From Bacteroidota bacterium (GTDB lineage Bacteria > Bacteroidota > Bacteroidia > Bacteroidales > VadinHA17): a stretch of DNA of 64,000 bases. This document shows, piece by piece, positions 40,125-50,175 of this stretch (positions are counted from its first letter, which is position 1; each line of letters opens with the position of its first letter). The notes under the pieces are model-generated. The model saw only the letters and a program-made list of their open reading frames with translations, did not search any database and was not told the DNA's origin. The stretch covers positions 19,094 through 83,093 of the forward strand of contig DSCJ01000024.1 in the NCBI GenBank assembly GCA_011049175.1, read 5' to 3'. The translations under genes were made by a program, and so were the position numbers.

Positions 40125-41378
40125 ATGGAATTAAAACGGGTTGTTGTTACCGGATTGGGGGCCCTTACCCCCCTGGGAAATAATGTTCAGGAATACTGGA
40201 ACAGCCTGATGCAGGGAGTAAGTGGCTGCAATTTGATCACTCGTTTTGATGCCCAGAAATTCAAAACCAGGTTTGCCTGCGAAGTAAAAAACTTCGACCC
40301 CCACGCCTATTTTGAAAGGAAAGAGTTACGGAAGCTCGACCGGTATTCGCAATACGCCCTGTATGCTGTTGACGAAGCCATGAAAGATTCCGGACTCGAC
40401 CTTGAAAAAATCGATAAAGACAGGGTGGGGGTAATTTATGGTTCCGGAATTGGTGGAATAGACACGTTCCTGGAGGAAATTACCGGGTTTGTAAACGGGG
40501 GGTACACTCCCCGTTTCAACCCGTTTTTCATTCCCAAAATGATCTCCGATATTGCTGCCGGACATATTTCTATGAAATACGGTTTCCGAGGCCCCAACTT
40601 CGGAGTAGTCAGTGCGTGCGCCACGTCCACCAACGCCATCATTGATGCCTTCCATTACATCCGCCTGGGAAAGGCCTCTGTTTTCGTCACCGGAGGATCG
40701 GAGGCATCCATCAATCCGGCCGGAGTGGGAGGATTCAACGCCATGCAGGCTATCTCCACAAACAATGAGGAATACAAAACCGCTTCCCGCCCCTTTGATG
40801 CATCCCGCGACGGATTCGTCATGGGAGAAGGAGCCGGAGCCCTCATTCTGGAAGACCTGGAACACGCCCTGAGCCGGGGGGCACACATCTATGCAGAACT
40901 GGTGGGAACCGGGATGTCGGCCGATGCCTACCACCTCACTGCCCCCCATCCCGAAGGGGACGGCGCCTATCTGGTAATGAAACGCACCCTGGAAGATGCA
41001 GGGATGAATCCCGGGGAAATCGACTACATCAATCTGCACGGAACTGCTACGCCGCTGGGTGATATTGCCGAAGTAAAAGCCATTGTAAAACTTTTCGGCG
41101 AATATGCTTACCGCCTCAATCTCAGTTCTACCAAATCCATGACCGGACACCTTCTGGGAGCAGCCGGGGCAGTCGAGGCCATTGCCGCTATTCTTTCCTG
41201 CGTAAACGATATGGTGCCTCCTACCATCAACCTCAATCAACTGGATCCGGACATCGACAACCGGCTCAACTTTACACCAAACAAAGCCCAGAAAAGAGAG
41301 GTGAGAGCCGCATTGAGCAACACCTTTGGATTTGGCGGGCATAATGCTTCTGTAATCTTTAAGAAATATTCCGGTTAA
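40125..41378 (+). CDS. fabF: Beta-ketoacyl-ACP synthase II FabF
   Basis: Condensing enzyme of fatty acid elongation. From the ATG at 40125 the protein is 417 residues. It has the active-site Cys C165 in VVSACATSTNAI and the two His motifs HGTATPLGD and MTGHLLGAAGA. A longer in-frame start at 40014 lies inside acpP and is rejected. It is the second gene of acpP-fabF-rnc. Confidence 0.97.
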   Translation: MELKRVVVTGLGALTPLGNNVQEYWNSLMQGVSGCNLITRFDAQKFKTRFACEVKNFDPHAYFERKELRKLDRYSQYALYAVDEAMKDSGLDLEKIDKDRVGVIYGSGIGGIDTFLEEITGFVNGGYTPRFNPFFIPKMISDIAAGHISMKYGFRGPNFGVVSACATSTNAIIDAFHYIRLGKASVFVTGGSEASINPAGVGGFNAMQAISTNNEEYKTASRPFDASRDGFVMGEGAGALILEDLEHALSRGAHIYAELVGTGMSADAYHLTAPHPEGDGAYLVMKRTLEDAGMNPGEIDYINLHGTATPLGDIAEVKAIVKLFGEYAYRLNLSSTKSMTGHLLGAAGAVEAIAAILSCVNDMVPPTINLNQLDPDIDNRLNFTPNKAQKREVRAALSNTFGFGGHNASVIFKKYSG

Positions 41379-41381
41379 ACA

Positions 41382-42104
41382 GTGGACCAGGTAAGTAAAT
41401 CTCCTCACACCCTTCATCTATCTACCAAAAAGCTGCGTCGCCGCTTGAAAAAAATCCTGGGGTTTCCCCCAGGAAAATCATCGTACTATGAACACGCTTT
41501 TATCCATCGCTCCGTATCCATCACAGGCCCCCACGGAGAACCCTATAACAACGAAAGACTTGAGTTCCTGGGCGATGCCGTTCTGGATGCCGTGGTTTCC
41601 GACTACCTCTTCCGTAATTATCCCGCCGGTGACGAAGGATTCCTTTCCAGACTCCGGTCATTGATCGTCAGAAGGGAAACTCTGAACCAGCTGGCACGCG
41701 AGGTGGGACTCGAAGAATTTCTGATTTCCCATACCGAAGCCAACCGCAAGGTAAAGCACCTGTGGGGAAACAGTTTCGAAGCACTGGTAGGCGCAGTTTA
41801 CCTCGATAAGGGATATAAAAAAACCAGGAAATTCATTCTCAACAGAATCCTGAAAAATTACCTCGACCTGTCCCGCTTACAGGAAGATAACCGGGATTTC
41901 AAAAGCCGTCTGGTGGAATGGGCGCAAAAAAACAGAGCTTCTATTGATTTTGAAGTCGATTCGTTCGCCGACGAAAACCATGAACTCGTATTCACAACCC
42001 GGGTCCTGCTAAATAACGAAACCATCGGAACCGGCAGGGGTTACTCCAAAAAGGAATCGGAACAGCAAGCCGCCTCCCGGGCCCTGAGCCATATCGGTAT
42101 CTGA
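41382..42104 (+). CDS. rnc: Ribonuclease III
   Basis: Double-strand-specific endoribonuclease for rRNA and mRNA processing. The 240-residue protein starts at a GTG (41382), 3 nt after fabF. It has the catalytic signature NNERLEFLGDAVLDA, a second acidic site in SFEALVGAVYLDKGY, and a C-terminal double-stranded RNA-binding domain ending KKESEQQAASRALSHI. The acpP-fabF-rnc order is common in Bacteroidota. Confidence 0.96.
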   Translation: MDQVSKSPHTLHLSTKKLRRRLKKILGFPPGKSSYYEHAFIHRSVSITGPHGEPYNNERLEFLGDAVLDAVVSDYLFRNYPAGDEGFLSRLRSLIVRRETLNQLAREVGLEEFLISHTEANRKVKHLWGNSFEALVGAVYLDKGYKKTRKFILNRILKNYLDLSRLQEDNRDFKSRLVEWAQKNRASIDFEVDSFADENHELVFTTRVLLNNETIGTGRGYSKKESEQQAASRALSHIGI

Positions 42105-42148
42105 AACAACCCGTCTGCCGGCCTGTTTTTACTTTCCCCGGTCCTTTG

Positions 42149-42156
42149 TATCTTTG
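42149..42156 (+). promoter_or_regulatory. Promoter -7 element (TATCTTTG) before the IPExxxVDY gene
   Basis: TATCTTTG matches TAnnTTTG, 19 nt before a GTG at 42176. It overlaps the region of an earlier in-frame TTG (42146) and so favours the GTG start for the next gene. Confidence 0.55.
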
Positions 42157-42175
42157 GAAAAACAGTAAATCCATC

Positions 42176-42601
42176 GTGAAAAAACGAACCCATAAACTTG
42201 ATTTCACACCCGATTACGATTTTCTCCTTTTCGGGCTGGTGAGCGATGAACCCGATTACCGGCTGGCATGGCTGATCAACCGAACTATGGAATGGGACAT
42301 GAAAAGAACGGAGAACCTGAAAATTGAACACCCCGGAGAATCGCTTACTCAGGAATTTGCCCATTATACCTTTGTCGATGAAAAAACCCATATTACCTAT
42401 CGCCTGATAGGAAATCGGGGGGAAAACGGAACCCTTCTGGAAGAACTGAAAAACATTGATTTTTTTCTGAGCATTCATTCCGACGATAAAAACATGCCGT
42501 CTGCCGGCATCCTTTCCGCCATAAAATCCATGCCGGCCGTCAGGGCTTTTATCCCTGTAGATCCGGGCGGCCTCAGATCAAAAAACAAGTTGCTGTTCTA
42601 A
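42176..42601 (+). CDS. IPExxxVDY-family protein
   Basis: A 141-residue protein from a GTG at 42176. It has the recognisable N-terminal pattern LDFTPDYDFLLFGLVSDEPDYRLAWLIN of this Bacteroidota-restricted family. The C-terminal motif is relaxed, reading AFIPVDPGGL. The function of the family is unknown. Its place right after rnc is typical. A terminator starts immediately after the stop codon. Confidence 0.8.
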   Translation: MKKRTHKLDFTPDYDFLLFGLVSDEPDYRLAWLINRTMEWDMKRTENLKIEHPGESLTQEFAHYTFVDEKTHITYRLIGNRGENGTLLEELKNIDFFLSIHSDDKNMPSAGILSAIKSMPAVRAFIPVDPGGLRSKNKLLF

Positions 42602-42637
42602 AAAAGAGGCCGTAACCGGGCGGTCACGGCCTCTTTT
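42602..42637 (+). terminator. Rho-independent terminator after the IPExxxVDY gene
   Basis: A 12-bp stem (42602-42613 with 42626-42637) with a 12-nt loop, flanked by A and T runs. Confidence 0.9.
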
Positions 42638-42750
42638 CCCCTAACCTAACTCTAACCTAAAACTCTGAAATTCGGATGGCATTCTTTCTCTTCCAATTCA
42701 GGAAAAACAGAATGCTCTCCCTTTACACCACAAATGTATATCAACCTTTG

Positions 42751-42821
42751 GTTAAGTTTTAATAAGGTTTGTTAAAGATTGTTAAAGCCTTGATCAGGAA
42801 CCCTTTCAGAACTTATCTTTG
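42751..42821 (+). promoter_or_regulatory. rprX promoter with four 10-bp phased GTTAA-type repeats
   Basis: Blocks starting GTTAAG (42751), AATAAG (42761), GTTAAA (42771) and GTTAAA (42781) are exactly 10 bp apart. They run up to a TTG at 42790-42792 (-33), which is 21 bp before TATCTTTG at 42814-42821 (-7). The transcript would start close to the ATG at 42829. The position and helical phasing are those of an OmpR-family response regulator operator, suggesting RprY autoregulation. Confidence 0.6.
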
Positions 42822-42828
42822 TTCAGGT

Positions 42829-44379
42829 ATGAAAAGACAATGGATATGGTTTCTGGCCGGGGTCATGGCCCTGGTAATGACCGGACTTATCCTGGTGCAG
42901 GCCTACTGGATCAATAACGCCATGCAGGTAAAGGAACAACAGTTCCGGCAGATAGTAACCCATACCCTGAATGAGGTGGCCAGGGAGGTGGAAAGGCAGG
43001 AAGCCGTATATCATATTATGGATGAAGCCCTGCCCCAGGAAAGCGATACCGTGCCCTGGCATTTCGATGCCCTCCAGTATGAAAAACAATCTCACCGGGG
43101 AAGACGGCCTGACCCCTATCCCTCAAAGGACAGGGGTTTCAGATCCCCGCCGCCCGAAATTCGTGATTCCTTCTCATGGGAGGTAATTATAGGGGAAAGC
43201 TATATGGAAAGCGGAACAAGCTCGGTTATGCAAGACGGGGAAATCAAAACAATGGTCTCCAGCCGCATCACCCAGAAGTCGGTCTTTCTGAGAAATATCA
43301 TGGACAGAATGACACGCGAACTCCCTCCGGTGGAAAAAAGAATTAACCTGGATGTTCTTAACCGGATGATTGCCTCGCGCCTGCAGGAAAGAGGCATCGA
43401 CCTGGAATACGAAATGGCCGTTAAAAAACCCGATAACAGAGTGCTTTACCATACCCCTGCCTACAGTGAGGAAACACGCTCGGGAGTGTTCCAGCAGGCC
43501 CTTTTCCCCAACGATATCCCGAGCATACCGGCATTCGTCAGCCTGTATTTCCCGGGAGAAAAAGGGTTCATATACCGCTCTCTCGGTTTCATGCGCATTA
43601 CCAGTATTATGCTCATACTAACTACCGTTCTGCTGTTTGCCATTACCCTGCTGGTTATTTTCAGGCAGAAAAAACTGTCTGAAATACGGAACGATTTTGT
43701 AAACAACATGACCCATGAGCTGAAAACCCCCATTTCTACCATTTCACTGGCTGCCCAGATGCTGACCGACCCCGGATTCCAGGGCCCCGGGAAAAACATC
43801 GACCAGATATCGGGCATCATCCACGAAGAAACACGGCGCCTTGGGCTTCAGGTGGAAAAAGTGCTGCAAACAGCCATTTTTGACAGGGGACGTGTAAAAC
43901 TGAAAAAGAAAAAGGTGGATGTACATCGCCTCATTGAAACTGTCATCAAGAATTTCGAGCTCCAAATCAGAAACAGGCAGGGAGATATCATTCTGAAAGA
44001 TGAAGCCCAATACTCCGTAGCTCACCTTGACGAAGTGCATACCATTAACGTGCTTTCCAATCTGGTTGACAATGCCCTGAAATATTCCAAAGACCGGCCG
44101 GTGATCACCATCCGCACACGGAACCGGGGAAAGGGACTTGAAATTTCGGTGGAAGATAACGGAATAGGCATGAGCCGTGAACATCAGCGTAAGATCTTCG
44201 ATAAATTCTACCGGGTCCCAACGGGAAATATTCATAACGTGAAAGGATTTGGCCTGGGACTGAGTTACGTGAAGAAGATCGTGGAAGAACACGGAGCATC
44301 CATCAGGGTGGAAAGTCAACCGGGAAAAGGTTCAAAATTTATTATCTTTATTCCTGAATCAAACCAACGCCATGCCTGA
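42829..44379 (+). CDS. rprX: Sensor histidine kinase, RprX-like
   Basis: A 516-residue membrane kinase from the ATG at 42829. It has a first membrane segment at about residues 8-27, a periplasmic sensor region of about 225 residues, a second membrane segment at about 257-278, and a dimerisation/phosphoacceptor domain with H296 in NMTHELKTPIST. The HATPase domain carries NALKYS, DNGIGM and GFGLGLSYVK. The periplasmic part has a Pro/Arg-rich stretch near 90-112. It resembles RprX of Bacteroides; signal unknown. The end overlaps the next gene by 8 nt. Confidence 0.88.
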   Translation: MKRQWIWFLAGVMALVMTGLILVQAYWINNAMQVKEQQFRQIVTHTLNEVAREVERQEAVYHIMDEALPQESDTVPWHFDALQYEKQSHRGRRPDPYPSKDRGFRSPPPEIRDSFSWEVIIGESYMESGTSSVMQDGEIKTMVSSRITQKSVFLRNIMDRMTRELPPVEKRINLDVLNRMIASRLQERGIDLEYEMAVKKPDNRVLYHTPAYSEETRSGVFQQALFPNDIPSIPAFVSLYFPGEKGFIYRSLGFMRITSIMLILTTVLLFAITLLVIFRQKKLSEIRNDFVNNMTHELKTPISTISLAAQMLTDPGFQGPGKNIDQISGIIHEETRRLGLQVEKVLQTAIFDRGRVKLKKKKVDVHRLIETVIKNFELQIRNRQGDIILKDEAQYSVAHLDEVHTINVLSNLVDNALKYSKDRPVITIRTRNRGKGLEISVEDNGIGMSREHQRKIFDKFYRVPTGNIHNVKGFGLGLSYVKKIVEEHGASIRVESQPGKGSKFIIFIPESNQRHA

Positions 44380-45091
44380 TGAACCTATCCGGCTCTTGCT
44401 GGCCGAAGACGATATGAACCTGGGAACCCTTCTCAGGGATTATCTCATGGCCAAAGGATATGATACGGTTCTTTACCCCGACGGAGAAAAAGCCTTTAAG
44501 GGTTTTGTCAGGGAACATTTCGATATCTGCATCCTCGATGTGATGATGCCGCTAAAAGACGGTTTCGAACTGGCCCGCGAAATCCGCCGGATCAACAGCA
44601 ATATTCCCATTATCTTCCTTACGGCCAAATCCCTGAAAGAAGATGTGATCGAGGGTTTCTCCATCGGCGGTGACGATTACATCACCAAGCCGTTCAGCAT
44701 GGAAGAATTGCTGTACCGCATAGAAGCCGTACTCCGAAGAACCCGGGGAGGACAGGCTGCCGGTGGTAAAAACATCTTCCGGCTCGGCCGGTTCACTTTC
44801 GACGCCAACAAACAAACCCTTCAGCATGGTGACCAGGTTAGGAAACTCACCACCAAGGAATCGGAACTGCTGAAGCTCCTGTGCAATAACCAGAACCAGA
44901 TCCTGGAACGAAATTTTGCCCTGCGTACCATCTGGGAAGACGATAATTACTTCAACGCCAGGAGTATGGATGTGTATATCACCAAACTGCGGAAATACCT
45001 CCGCGAAGATCCGTCCATCGAGATCCTGAATATCCACGGAAAAGGCTACAAACTGATCCTCGACAAACAGCCGGAAGAAGATTCCGCCTGA
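44372..45091 (+). CDS. rprY: OmpR-family response regulator, RprY-like
   Basis: A 239-residue protein with a receiver domain (phosphoacceptor D56 in CILDVMMP; AEDD near the N-terminus; conserved LTAKS and ITKPF) and a C-terminal winged-helix domain (KLTTKESELLKLL...SMDVYITKLRKYL). It is the cognate partner of the overlapping histidine kinase gene. In Bacteroides and Porphyromonas RprY is linked to stress and sodium metabolism; the target set here is unknown. Possible operator repeats lie upstream of rprX. Confidence 0.92.
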   Translation: MPDEPIRLLLAEDDMNLGTLLRDYLMAKGYDTVLYPDGEKAFKGFVREHFDICILDVMMPLKDGFELAREIRRINSNIPIIFLTAKSLKEDVIEGFSIGGDDYITKPFSMEELLYRIEAVLRRTRGGQAAGGKNIFRLGRFTFDANKQTLQHGDQVRKLTTKESELLKLLCNNQNQILERNFALRTIWEDDNYFNARSMDVYITKLRKYLREDPSIEILNIHGKGYKLILDKQPEEDSA

Positions 45092-45158
45092 AATCCGTTT
45101 CCTGCTTTATAACATATTCCGGCAAGATTCATTAACTTCGCCTCCAAATTGCATCCCG

Positions 45159-46475
45159 ATGAAAGTACTGAAATTCGGCGGTACCTCTGTGGGTTCTGCC
45201 GACCGTATGAAGAAGGTTGCCGAACTGATCCCCGCCGGTGAACCCCTGATCGTGGTGCTTTCGGCCATGGCAGGTACCACCGACAGGCTGGTGGAGATCG
45301 CTTCCTGCCTCTACAATAAAGACCACACACAGGCAGGAGACAAGATCAACCGGCTGGAAGAAAATTATTTTCAGGTTGTCGGTGAATTGTTTTCTGTCCC
45401 CTCATACAGGAAAAAAGGAAAGGAACTGATCCATTCCCATTTCGAATATATCCGGTCGTTTACCCGCGATCTGTTTACCATGTTCGAAGAAAAAGTAATC
45501 CTGGCACAGGGCGAGCTTATCTCCACCGCTCTGTTCCATATGTACCTGGAAGAAAAAGGCGTACCGGCCGTTTTGTTGCCCGCCCTTCACTTTATGAGGA
45601 TTGACAAAGACCACGAACCGGATGAATTTTATATCCGGGAAAACCTCCAGCGGGAACTGGAAAAATACCCCGGGAAACGGCTATTCATTACCCAGGGATA
45701 TATATGCCGCAATGCATTCGGCGATATTGACAACCTGAAAAGAGGTGGCAGCGATTATACGGCATCTCTGATCGGGGCGGCTGTAAAAGCAGAGGAAATC
45801 CAAATATGGACCGATGTGGATGGGATGCACAACAACGATCCCAGGTATGTAAAAAACACACGGCCTGTTGAACAACTTTCCTTCGAGGAAGCGGCCGAGC
45901 TGGCTTATTTCGGTGCCAAGATCCTGCACCCCACCAGCATTCAGCCGGCACGGAAATTCAATATCCCTGTCCGCCTGAAAAACACACTGAATCCCGCATC
46001 ACAGGGAACCCTCATCAGCGAAAGAACAGCCGGAAACGGACGCATTACAGCTATCGCAGCTAAAGACAGTATCACCGCCATACGCATCAAATCAACCCGC
46101 ATGCTGCTGGCATACGGTTTCCTGAGAAAAGTATTCGAGATCTTTGAAAGCTACCGCACACCCATCGATATGATCTCTACCTCGGAGGTGGGGATATCAC
46201 TGACCATCGACCAGACGGAATTTCTTGAAAAAATTGTCAAAGAACTGAAAAAATACGGAACCGTAGAAGTGGATCAAAACCAGGTGATCATCTGTGTGGT
46301 GGGCGACCTGATAGCCAGCAACCGGGGAATGGCCTTCCGGGTATTCCAGGCGCTCAGGGATATACCCATCCGGATGATCTCCTATGGAGGAAGCAACCAC
46401 AACATTTCACTGCTGATCGCTTCCGCCCATAAGGTGAAAGCTCTTCAAAGCCTGAATGACCAATTATTCCAATGA
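45159..46475 (+). CDS. lysC: Aspartokinase (monofunctional, ACT-domain regulated)
   Basis: Phosphorylates aspartate, the first step toward lysine, DAP, threonine and methionine. The 438-residue protein starts with the family signature MKVLKFGGTSVGS and has LKRGGSDYTASL and VDGMHNNDPR. Two C-terminal ACT domains (about residues 305-438) mark allosteric control, usually by lysine. No homoserine dehydrogenase domain is fused. Its stop overlaps lysA by 4 nt, so the pair is devoted to the DAP/lysine branch. Confidence 0.93.
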   Translation: MKVLKFGGTSVGSADRMKKVAELIPAGEPLIVVLSAMAGTTDRLVEIASCLYNKDHTQAGDKINRLEENYFQVVGELFSVPSYRKKGKELIHSHFEYIRSFTRDLFTMFEEKVILAQGELISTALFHMYLEEKGVPAVLLPALHFMRIDKDHEPDEFYIRENLQRELEKYPGKRLFITQGYICRNAFGDIDNLKRGGSDYTASLIGAAVKAEEIQIWTDVDGMHNNDPRYVKNTRPVEQLSFEEAAELAYFGAKILHPTSIQPARKFNIPVRLKNTLNPASQGTLISERTAGNGRITAIAAKDSITAIRIKSTRMLLAYGFLRKVFEIFESYRTPIDMISTSEVGISLTIDQTEFLEKIVKELKKYGTVEVDQNQVIICVVGDLIASNRGMAFRVFQALRDIPIRMISYGGSNHNISLLIASAHKVKALQSLNDQLFQ

Positions 46476-47632
46476 AACAAGGCATGACATTCCCTCTGGA
46501 TAAATTCGGCAGTTTACCCACTCCCTTCTTCTATTACGATATGGAACGTCTGCAGGCCACCCTGGAAGAGGCAAACAAACAAGCCGAAAGGCTGGGGTAT
46601 CATATTCACTATGCGCTGAAAGCCAATTCGAACGACAAAATCCTCCGGACGATGAGCCGGATGGGTTACGGAGCCGATTGTGTGAGCGGTAACGAAATAA
46701 AAAAGGCGGCAGAATCAGGTTTTCCTGCCCGGAGCATCTTTTTTGCCGGGGTGGGCAAATCGGATTCGGAAATCATAACCGCCCTGGAACATAACATAGG
46801 CTGCTTCAACTGCGAATCCATTCCTGAAATGGAGGTTATCAATGCCCTGGCAGGCCGTTACGGGAAAAAGGCCCACGTGGCCATCCGCATCAACCCCAAT
46901 GTGGATGCACACACTCATCATTATATCACTACCGGCCTGGAAGAAAACAAATTCGGCATCAATGCATGGGAACTGGAGGAAGTGATAACCCGGTTGCATC
47001 ATCTCAGCAATCTCGAACTGAAGGGTCTGCATTTCCACATCGGGTCACAGATCACCGACCTGGAAATATTCAAAGGGTTGTGTCTGCGGGTGAACGAATT
47101 CCAGGAATGGTTTTATGATCATAAGATCATTGCGGATATGATCAATGTGGGCGGGGGATGGGGAGTGGATTACCAAAATCCCGACCGTCAGTATGTTCCC
47201 GATTTTGAAGCCTTTTTTTGTCTTTTCAAAGAATTCCTGCATCTCCGTCCCAAACAGAGCCTGCATTTTGAGCTGGGCAGGGCCCTGGTTGCCCAGTCGG
47301 GAAACCTGATAAGCCGGGTGCTGTACGTGAAGAACGGCGTGAATACCCGGTTCGTCATCCTCGACGCGGGAATGACCGAATTGCTGCGACCTGCCCTGTA
47401 TCAGTCATTTCATAAAATAGAAAACCTGAGTTCATCTGGTGAAGCAGAAAAATACCATGTGGTAGGACCTGTCTGCGAATCGTCCGATACCTTCGGAAAA
47501 GCCGTCCTCCTTCCCCCCACCCGCCGGGGTGACTTGATAGCCATCCGTTCCACCGGAGCCTACGGGGAAGTTATGTCATCGCAGTACAACCTTCGCGATA
47601 AAGCACCGGCTTATTATTCCGATGATCTGTAA
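46472..47632 (+). CDS. lysA: Diaminopimelate decarboxylase LysA
   Basis: PLP enzyme that makes lysine from meso-DAP. The 386-residue protein has the PLP-Lys segment HYALKANSND, the HIGSQI and GGGWGVDY motifs, and the substrate-binding CESSDTFGKA near residue 330. It is coupled to aspartokinase by an ATGA overlap. Together with a DAP-type MurE at 3.5 kb it indicates a meso-DAP cell wall and lysine prototrophy. Confidence 0.95.
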   Translation: MKQGMTFPLDKFGSLPTPFFYYDMERLQATLEEANKQAERLGYHIHYALKANSNDKILRTMSRMGYGADCVSGNEIKKAAESGFPARSIFFAGVGKSDSEIITALEHNIGCFNCESIPEMEVINALAGRYGKKAHVAIRINPNVDAHTHHYITTGLEENKFGINAWELEEVITRLHHLSNLELKGLHFHIGSQITDLEIFKGLCLRVNEFQEWFYDHKIIADMINVGGGWGVDYQNPDRQYVPDFEAFFCLFKEFLHLRPKQSLHFELGRALVAQSGNLISRVLYVKNGVNTRFVILDAGMTELLRPALYQSFHKIENLSSSGEAEKYHVVGPVCESSDTFGKAVLLPPTRRGDLIAIRSTGAYGEVMSSQYNLRDKAPAYYSDDL

Positions 47633-47851
47633 AATAAAGGGTTTTTATGAGGAAAACCCGGCTGGCGAGAGGAACAACTAAGCTAATGGTGGAGTGAGAA
47701 TTACGATATTCAGTATCTGAGAAAAACCTGTGAATTTGAGGCCATACAATAACCCGTCCGGAGACTTCGTTCAGAATACAGGGATTCACCGGTTTTGAAC
47801 CGTTTATCATCGTGTGTGTTGTATATGGCGGATTATTTAAATGTTGTAGCT

Positions 47852-48361
47852 ATGAAAACATTGGCAATCAATAAAATGACCGTTTTTTGCTGCATTTTTT
47901 CACTTTTTCTGGCTTCATGCGGAAGCAAATCTGAAGAAACACATCACCATGCCCTTATCTTTTCTTCCGAATCGAATCTGATCGGAGAGTGGGAACAGGT
48001 GAAACTGCAGGTTGAATTAGACCACGCAGCAAAAGAAGACCAGGGCCGGATATTGCAGGTTGACAGGGAAAACTGGGAGGAGAAAATGCAAGCCCGCCCG
48101 GCGCGTCTCATATTCAAAGATGACCATACCTATGTTATTGAGATAAAAAATCTAAACGATTCGGTGGTAAAGACCAGAAAAGGGCACTGGGAACTTACGG
48201 GCGATTCCCTGTTCATGGACCAGACCCACCCCGATTGGGCAAGTTTTTCTTATCGAATAGAACTGAAACCGGGTGAAGCCAGGCTGGACGGAAAGCTCGA
48301 CTGGGACGGCGACGGAAAAGCAAATGAGAAATACATCTGTGTGCAGCGAAGGATCCACTAA
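47852..48361 (+). CDS. Lipoprotein of unknown function
   Basis: From the ATG at 47852 it is 169 residues with a signal peptide ending LFLASC, a good lipobox. The mature part has a lipocalin-like pattern of strands: [41 protein letters not shown]. This resembles the 'lipocalin-like' single-domain lipoproteins of Bacteroidota. No ligand can be named. The stop codon shares bases with the stop codon of the convergent lepA. The 219-nt gap before it holds no clear promoter. Confidence 0.7.
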   Translation: MKTLAINKMTVFCCIFSLFLASCGSKSEETHHHALIFSSESNLIGEWEQVKLQVELDHAAKEDQGRILQVDRENWEEKMQARPARLIFKDDHTYVIEIKNLNDSVVKTRKGHWELTGDSLFMDQTHPDWASFSYRIELKPGEARLDGKLDWDGDGKANEKYICVQRRIH

Positions 48362-50145
48362 TCCATTTTCAGAACGGCCAGAAATGCCTGCTGGGGAACC
48401 TCTACATTGCCCACCTGGCGCATTCTTTTCTTTCCTTTTTTCTGTTTTTCCAGCAATTTTCTTTTGCGGGTAATGTCGCCACCGTAGCATTTGGCCGTCA
48501 CGTCTTTCCTTAAAGCCTTCACCGTTTCCCTGGCAATGATCTTTGCTCCGATAGCCGCCTGTATTGCAATATCAAACTGTTGCCGGGGGATCAGTTCCTT
48601 CAGCTTCACACACATCCGGCGGCCGAAATCATAGGCATTGTCACGGTGGATCAGTGTGGAAAGGGCATCCACAATTTCCCTGTTCAACAGAATATCCAGC
48701 CTCACCAGATCTGCTTTCTTGTATCCCGAGGTATAATAATCGAAGGAAGCATATCCCCGGGATATGCTCTTCAGTTTGTCGTAAAAATCAAACACGATCT
48801 CTGAAAGAGGCATCTCAAACGTCACCTCCACCCGATCGCTGGTAAGGTACACCTGGTTTTTCAGGGTCCCTCTTTTCTCAATGCAAAGGGTCATGATGTT
48901 CCCCAGGTATTCCGACTTGGAAATGATCTGTGCGGAAATATACGGCTCTTCGATGGTCTCGATGTAATTGGGTTCCGGCAGACCCGAAGGGTTGTGCACT
49001 TCGATCACCTCACCGCGGGTGGTGTATACCCGGTAGGAAACATTGGGTACCGTGGTGATCACATTCATGTCGAACTCCCGGTCGAGCCTTTCCTGCACAA
49101 TTTCCATGTGCAATAGTCCAAGGAACCCGCACCGGAACCCGAAACCCAGTGCCACGGACGATTCCGGTTCAAAGCTGAGGGAAGCATCGTTCAGCTGCAG
49201 CTTCTCCATCGAAGCCCTAAGCTCCTCATATTCATCGGCATCCACAGGGTACACCCCGGCAAACACCATGGGTTTTACCTCCTTAAATCCCGATATGGCT
49301 TTGGGGCAGGGCCTTTCCACATGGGTAATGGTATCGCCCACCTTCACTTCCCGGGAAGTTTTGATACCCGAAATAATGTACCCCACATTCCCTGCCCCCA
49401 GTTCTTTACGGGGATCCAGCCTCAGCCTGAGCACCCCGATCTCGTCGGCATGATACGCTTTGCCTGTATTCACAAATTTCACCAGGTCGCCGGTGCGGAT
49501 GGTTCCGTTTATGATCTTAAAATACGCATAAATACCCCTGTATGAATTGAATACCGAATCGAAGATCAGGGCCTGAAGGGGAGAGCCAGGATCTCCCTGG
49601 GGAGGGAGAATCTTCTCCACGATGCGCCGCATGATCTCCTCCACACCATACCCGGTTTTGGCCGAAGCTTCAATGATCTCCTCCCTTTCACAGCCCAGCA
49701 GATCCACAATCTGATCCTTTACTTCTTCGGGCATGGCATTTTCCATGTCCATCTTATTGAGCACGGGAATAATTTCCAGGTTATGATCAATGGCCTGGTA
49801 AAGATTGGAAATGGTCTGTGCCTGAATCCCCTGCGTGGCATCGATCACCAGCAGGGCCCCCTCGCAGGCGGCAATAGACCGCGATACTTCGTAGGAAAAA
49901 TCCACGTGCCCCGGAGTATCGATCAGGTTCAGCGTGTACTGGGTTCCATCATAATCATAATACATCTGCACGGCATGGCTCTTGATGGTAATCCCCCTTT
50001 CCCGTTCCAGGTCCATATTATCCAGCACCTGATCCTTGAATTCCCGCTCGGTCAGGGTGTGTGTCATCATTAGCATTCTGTCGGCCAGGGTACTCTTCCC
50101 GTGATCAATATGTGCAATAATACAAAAGTTCCTGATGTTCTCCAT
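48358..50145 (-). CDS. lepA: Elongation factor 4 (LepA), translational GTPase
   Basis: A 595-residue GTPase with the G1 motif AHIDHGKST, the effector region RERGITIK, G3 DTPGHVDF and G4 NKMD, then EF-G-like domains and the LepA-specific C-terminal domain ([19 protein letters not shown]). It acts on the ribosome during initiation/elongation under stress; the exact role is debated. The promoter lies just upstream and the stop overlaps the convergent lipoprotein gene. Confidence 0.97.
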   Translation of the reverse strand: MENIRNFCIIAHIDHGKSTLADRMLMMTHTLTEREFKDQVLDNMDLERERGITIKSHAVQMYYDYDGTQYTLNLIDTPGHVDFSYEVSRSIAACEGALLVIDATQGIQAQTISNLYQAIDHNLEIIPVLNKMDMENAMPEEVKDQIVDLLGCEREEIIEASAKTGYGVEEIMRRIVEKILPPQGDPGSPLQALIFDSVFNSYRGIYAYFKIINGTIRTGDLVKFVNTGKAYHADEIGVLRLRLDPRKELGAGNVGYIISGIKTSREVKVGDTITHVERPCPKAISGFKEVKPMVFAGVYPVDADEYEELRASMEKLQLNDASLSFEPESSVALGFGFRCGFLGLLHMEIVQERLDREFDMNVITTVPNVSYRVYTTRGEVIEVHNPSGLPEPNYIETIEEPYISAQIISKSEYLGNIMTLCIEKRGTLKNQVYLTSDRVEVTFEMPLSEIVFDFYDKLKSISRGYASFDYYTSGYKKADLVRLDILLNREIVDALSTLIHRDNAYDFGRRMCVKLKELIPRQQFDIAIQAAIGAKIIARETVKALRKDVTAKCYGGDITRKRKLLEKQKKGKKRMRQVGNVEVPQQAFLAVLKMD

Positions 50146-50175
50146 ACCCGCGGCTTGTGCGTATTATTTGTGAAG

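Noticed and set aside
40326..41417. A 363-codon minus-strand frame opposite fabF
   Set aside because: fabF is certain from its active-site motifs, and the antisense frame has no recognisable domain.
47639..47659. GGGTTTT/AAAACCC hairpin after lysA
   Set aside because: The stem is AT-heavy and no T-run follows, so it is too weak to call a terminator.
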